A stretch of DNA of 6,054 bases from NCBI GenBank assembly GCA_007130025.1, contig SLTF01000293.1, positions 1 to 6,054 on the forward strand, read 5' to 3'. Each line of letters begins with the position of its first letter. Position 1 is the first letter of the stretch. Below the pieces are notes generated by a model. That model was not told where the DNA came from and searched no databases. It saw only the letters and a list, made by a program, of their open reading frames with translations. Source of the DNA: Spirochaetales bacterium (GTDB lineage Bacteria; Spirochaetota; Spirochaetia; DSM-27196; PWMO01). Of this stretch, positions 4,728-6,054 are shown in pieces. The translations under genes and the position numbers were made by a program.

Positions 4728-6054
4728 ATGAAAGAGTACCAGTACTGGATCGGCCTGGATGTCGGATCCACCACGGTAAAAGTCGTGGTGATCGAACCCT
4801 GGGGCCGCGACATTATCTATAGCGACTATCGCCGCCATAACGCCGAACAGAGCACCGCGGCATCTGCCCTTCTCATGGACGCTCACGCCCGGGTGGGCAC
4901 CAACTGCGCGCTCGCGGTCTGCGGATCGGGCGGCAGCCGCATCGCCGAAACCCTCCAGGCGTTCTTTGTGCAGGAGGTGGTGGCCAACTCCATCGCGGTC
5001 TCCCGCTTCTTCCCGCAGACGCGGGTCGCGATTGAGCTCGGTGGACAGGACGCGAAGGTCATCTTCTTCCGCCACGACGAGCGCTCGGGCGAACTGGTGG
5101 CCTCCGACATGCGCATGAACGGCAGCTGCGCGGGAGGAACCGGAGCCTTTGTGGACCAGGTGGCGGAGCTGCTTGGCGTCCGCACGGAAGAGTTCAACCA
5201 ACTCGCCGCCGCCGGAACCCACGTCTACGACATCTCCGGGCGCTGCGGTGTGTTTGCCAAAACCGACATCCAGCCCCTGCTCAACCAGGGCGTCAGCCGT
5301 GAAGACATCGCGTTGTCTACCTTTCACGCCCTGGCAAAACAGACCATCGGCGGCCTCGCACAGGGCATGGAGATTACGCCGCCGGTCTTGTTTGAGGGAG
5401 GCCCCCTCACCTTCAACCCGCGCCTGGTTGGGGTGTTTGCCGAGCGCCTCGGCCTCGACGACGCACAGACCATCATCCCCGAGCGGCCCGAAACCATGGT
5501 CGCCCACGGTGCCGCCCTCTCCATTGGCGCCCTGTTTGAAGAGCGCGAGAGCCGGTACGACGGCCGCATCGCGCCGCAACGCCTGAAGCGGCGTGGAGAG
5601 CAGCTCACCGACGACGCTCCAGCCGTTGCCACCCTACCGGCGCCAACCAATCTCTTCTTCGCCGACCGCGGGGAGCGCGACGCCTTCACCGAGCGCCACA
5701 CCCCTGAACCATTTCACCCGGTGGAGTACCCCGCCGGCAGCCAGGTACGCGCGTGGATGGGCATTGACGCGGGATCCACCACTACCAAGTTTGTCCTGCT
5801 CGACGAGGACGAGCGGGTGATCAACACCTTCTACGCGAGTAACCGCGGAGAACCACTGGACGTGATCCGCGGCGCCCTCGCCGATCTGCGCGACGCCTAC
5901 CGCGACTCGGAGGTCGATCTCGAGATCCTCGGAGTCGGCACCACCGGCTACGGAGAGAAGCTCTTCGCCGAGGCCTTCCACGCCGACTACCACACCGTGG
6001 AAACCGTGGCCCATGCCACCGCGGCGCAGAAGATCGCCCCCGGTGTCAGCTTCA
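4728..6054 (+). CDS. Large acyl-CoA dehydratase activase with tandem BcrA/BadF/HgdC ATPase modules (3' truncated by window)
   Basis: The first 442 codons of a gene that leaves the window in frame are visible. Module one begins with the phosphate-binding GLDVGSTTVK (9-18) of the ASKHA ATPase fold. Cys134 in NGSCAGGTGAF (131-141) and Cys173 in SGRCGVFAKTD (170-180) match the two cysteines that in HgdC-type activators hold a [4Fe-4S] cluster at the dimer interface. IELGGQDAK (102-110) and FEGGPLTFNP (222-231) complete the nucleotide site. After a proline-rich, charged linker (about 272-342), a second ASKHA module starts with MGIDAGSTTTK (344-354) and TTGYGEKL (405-412). This order is that of the long single-chain activase family, which usually continues through the rest of module two into a DUF2229-type region for well over 1000 residues in total. 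Activators of this class use ATP to inject a low-potential electron into 2-hydroxyacyl-CoA dehydratases or benzoyl-CoA reductases in anaerobes. The physiological partner of the long form is not evident here. Confidence 0.92.
   Translation, partial: MKEYQYWIGLDVGSTTVKVVVIEPWGRDIIYSDYRRHNAEQSTAASALLMDAHARVGTNCALAVCGSGGSRIAETLQAFFVQEVVANSIAVSRFFPQTRVAIELGGQDAKVIFFRHDERSGELVASDMRMNGSCAGGTGAFVDQVAELLGVRTEEFNQLAAAGTHVYDISGRCGVFAKTDIQPLLNQGVSREDIALSTFHALAKQTIGGLAQGMEITPPVLFEGGPLTFNPRLVGVFAERLGLDDAQTIIPERPETMVAHGAALSIGALFEERESRYDGRIAPQRLKRRGEQLTDDAPAVATLPAPTNLFFADRGERDAFTERHTPEPFHPVEYPAGSQVRAWMGIDAGSTTTKFVLLDEDERVINTFYASNRGEPLDVIRGALADLRDAYRDSEVDLEILGVGTTGYGEKLFAEAFHADYHTVETVAHATAAQKIAPGVSF

Noticed and set aside
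4575..5579. Minus-strand continuation of the aldo/keto reductase frame upstream of GTG 4574
   Set aside because: It is antisense to the activase, whose motifs are unambiguous, and aldo/keto reductases of this group begin right at KYRRLGNTG.

Overview
The window is GC-rich, with GC-rich third codon positions in every convincing gene. It carries four complete protein genes and the first part of a fifth. The organism is a bacterium. The gene types (an anaerobe-type acyl-CoA dehydratase activase, a PocR-sensor AraC regulator, an RCK potassium channel) would fit a GC-rich member of Spirochaetota or another largely anaerobic lineage, but nothing here fixes the taxonomy and that placement is a guess. 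No RNA genes, insertion sequences, CRISPR array or attachment sites were seen.

Layout from left to right. Positions 1-215 are mostly non-coding, with an AT-rich near-perfect palindrome (50-81) that contains a TATAAT hexamer, and possibly the first codons of a gene leaving the window on the minus strand. At 216-1277 (+) lies a two-helix potassium channel subunit fused to a cytoplasmic RCK (TrkA-N/TrkA-C) module; its selectivity filter reads TVGFQ instead of TVGYG. Convergent with it, across a 55-base gap, is a PocR-domain AraC-family regulator (1333-2178, -). Only 28 bases separate this regulator from a divergent FAD-dependent oxidoreductase (2207-3643, +), so the pair looks like a regulator and its target. 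The oxidoreductase overlaps by 32 bases, tail to tail, with an aldo/keto reductase of the Kv-beta/YghZ-like group (3612-4574, -). A 153-base divergent control region follows, then a large two-module acyl-CoA dehydratase activase (BcrA/BadF/HgdC type) starts at 4728 (+) and runs off the window with 442 codons visible.

The genes do not form one operon: neighbours alternate in strand throughout, so each is probably transcribed on its own. The clearest functional link is the PocR/AraC regulator with the flavoprotein. The most unusual features are in the control regions. Two genes (the flavoprotein and the aldo/keto reductase) have a -10-like hexamer exactly six bases before the start codon, as expected for leaderless mRNAs. 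Both divergent intergenic regions have interlocked promoters. The activase promoter (TTGCCA, 17 bases, TATACT) carries two TTCCGGA copies 21 bases apart. I see no strong case for a wholly new multi-gene system; the findings are specific and testable details.
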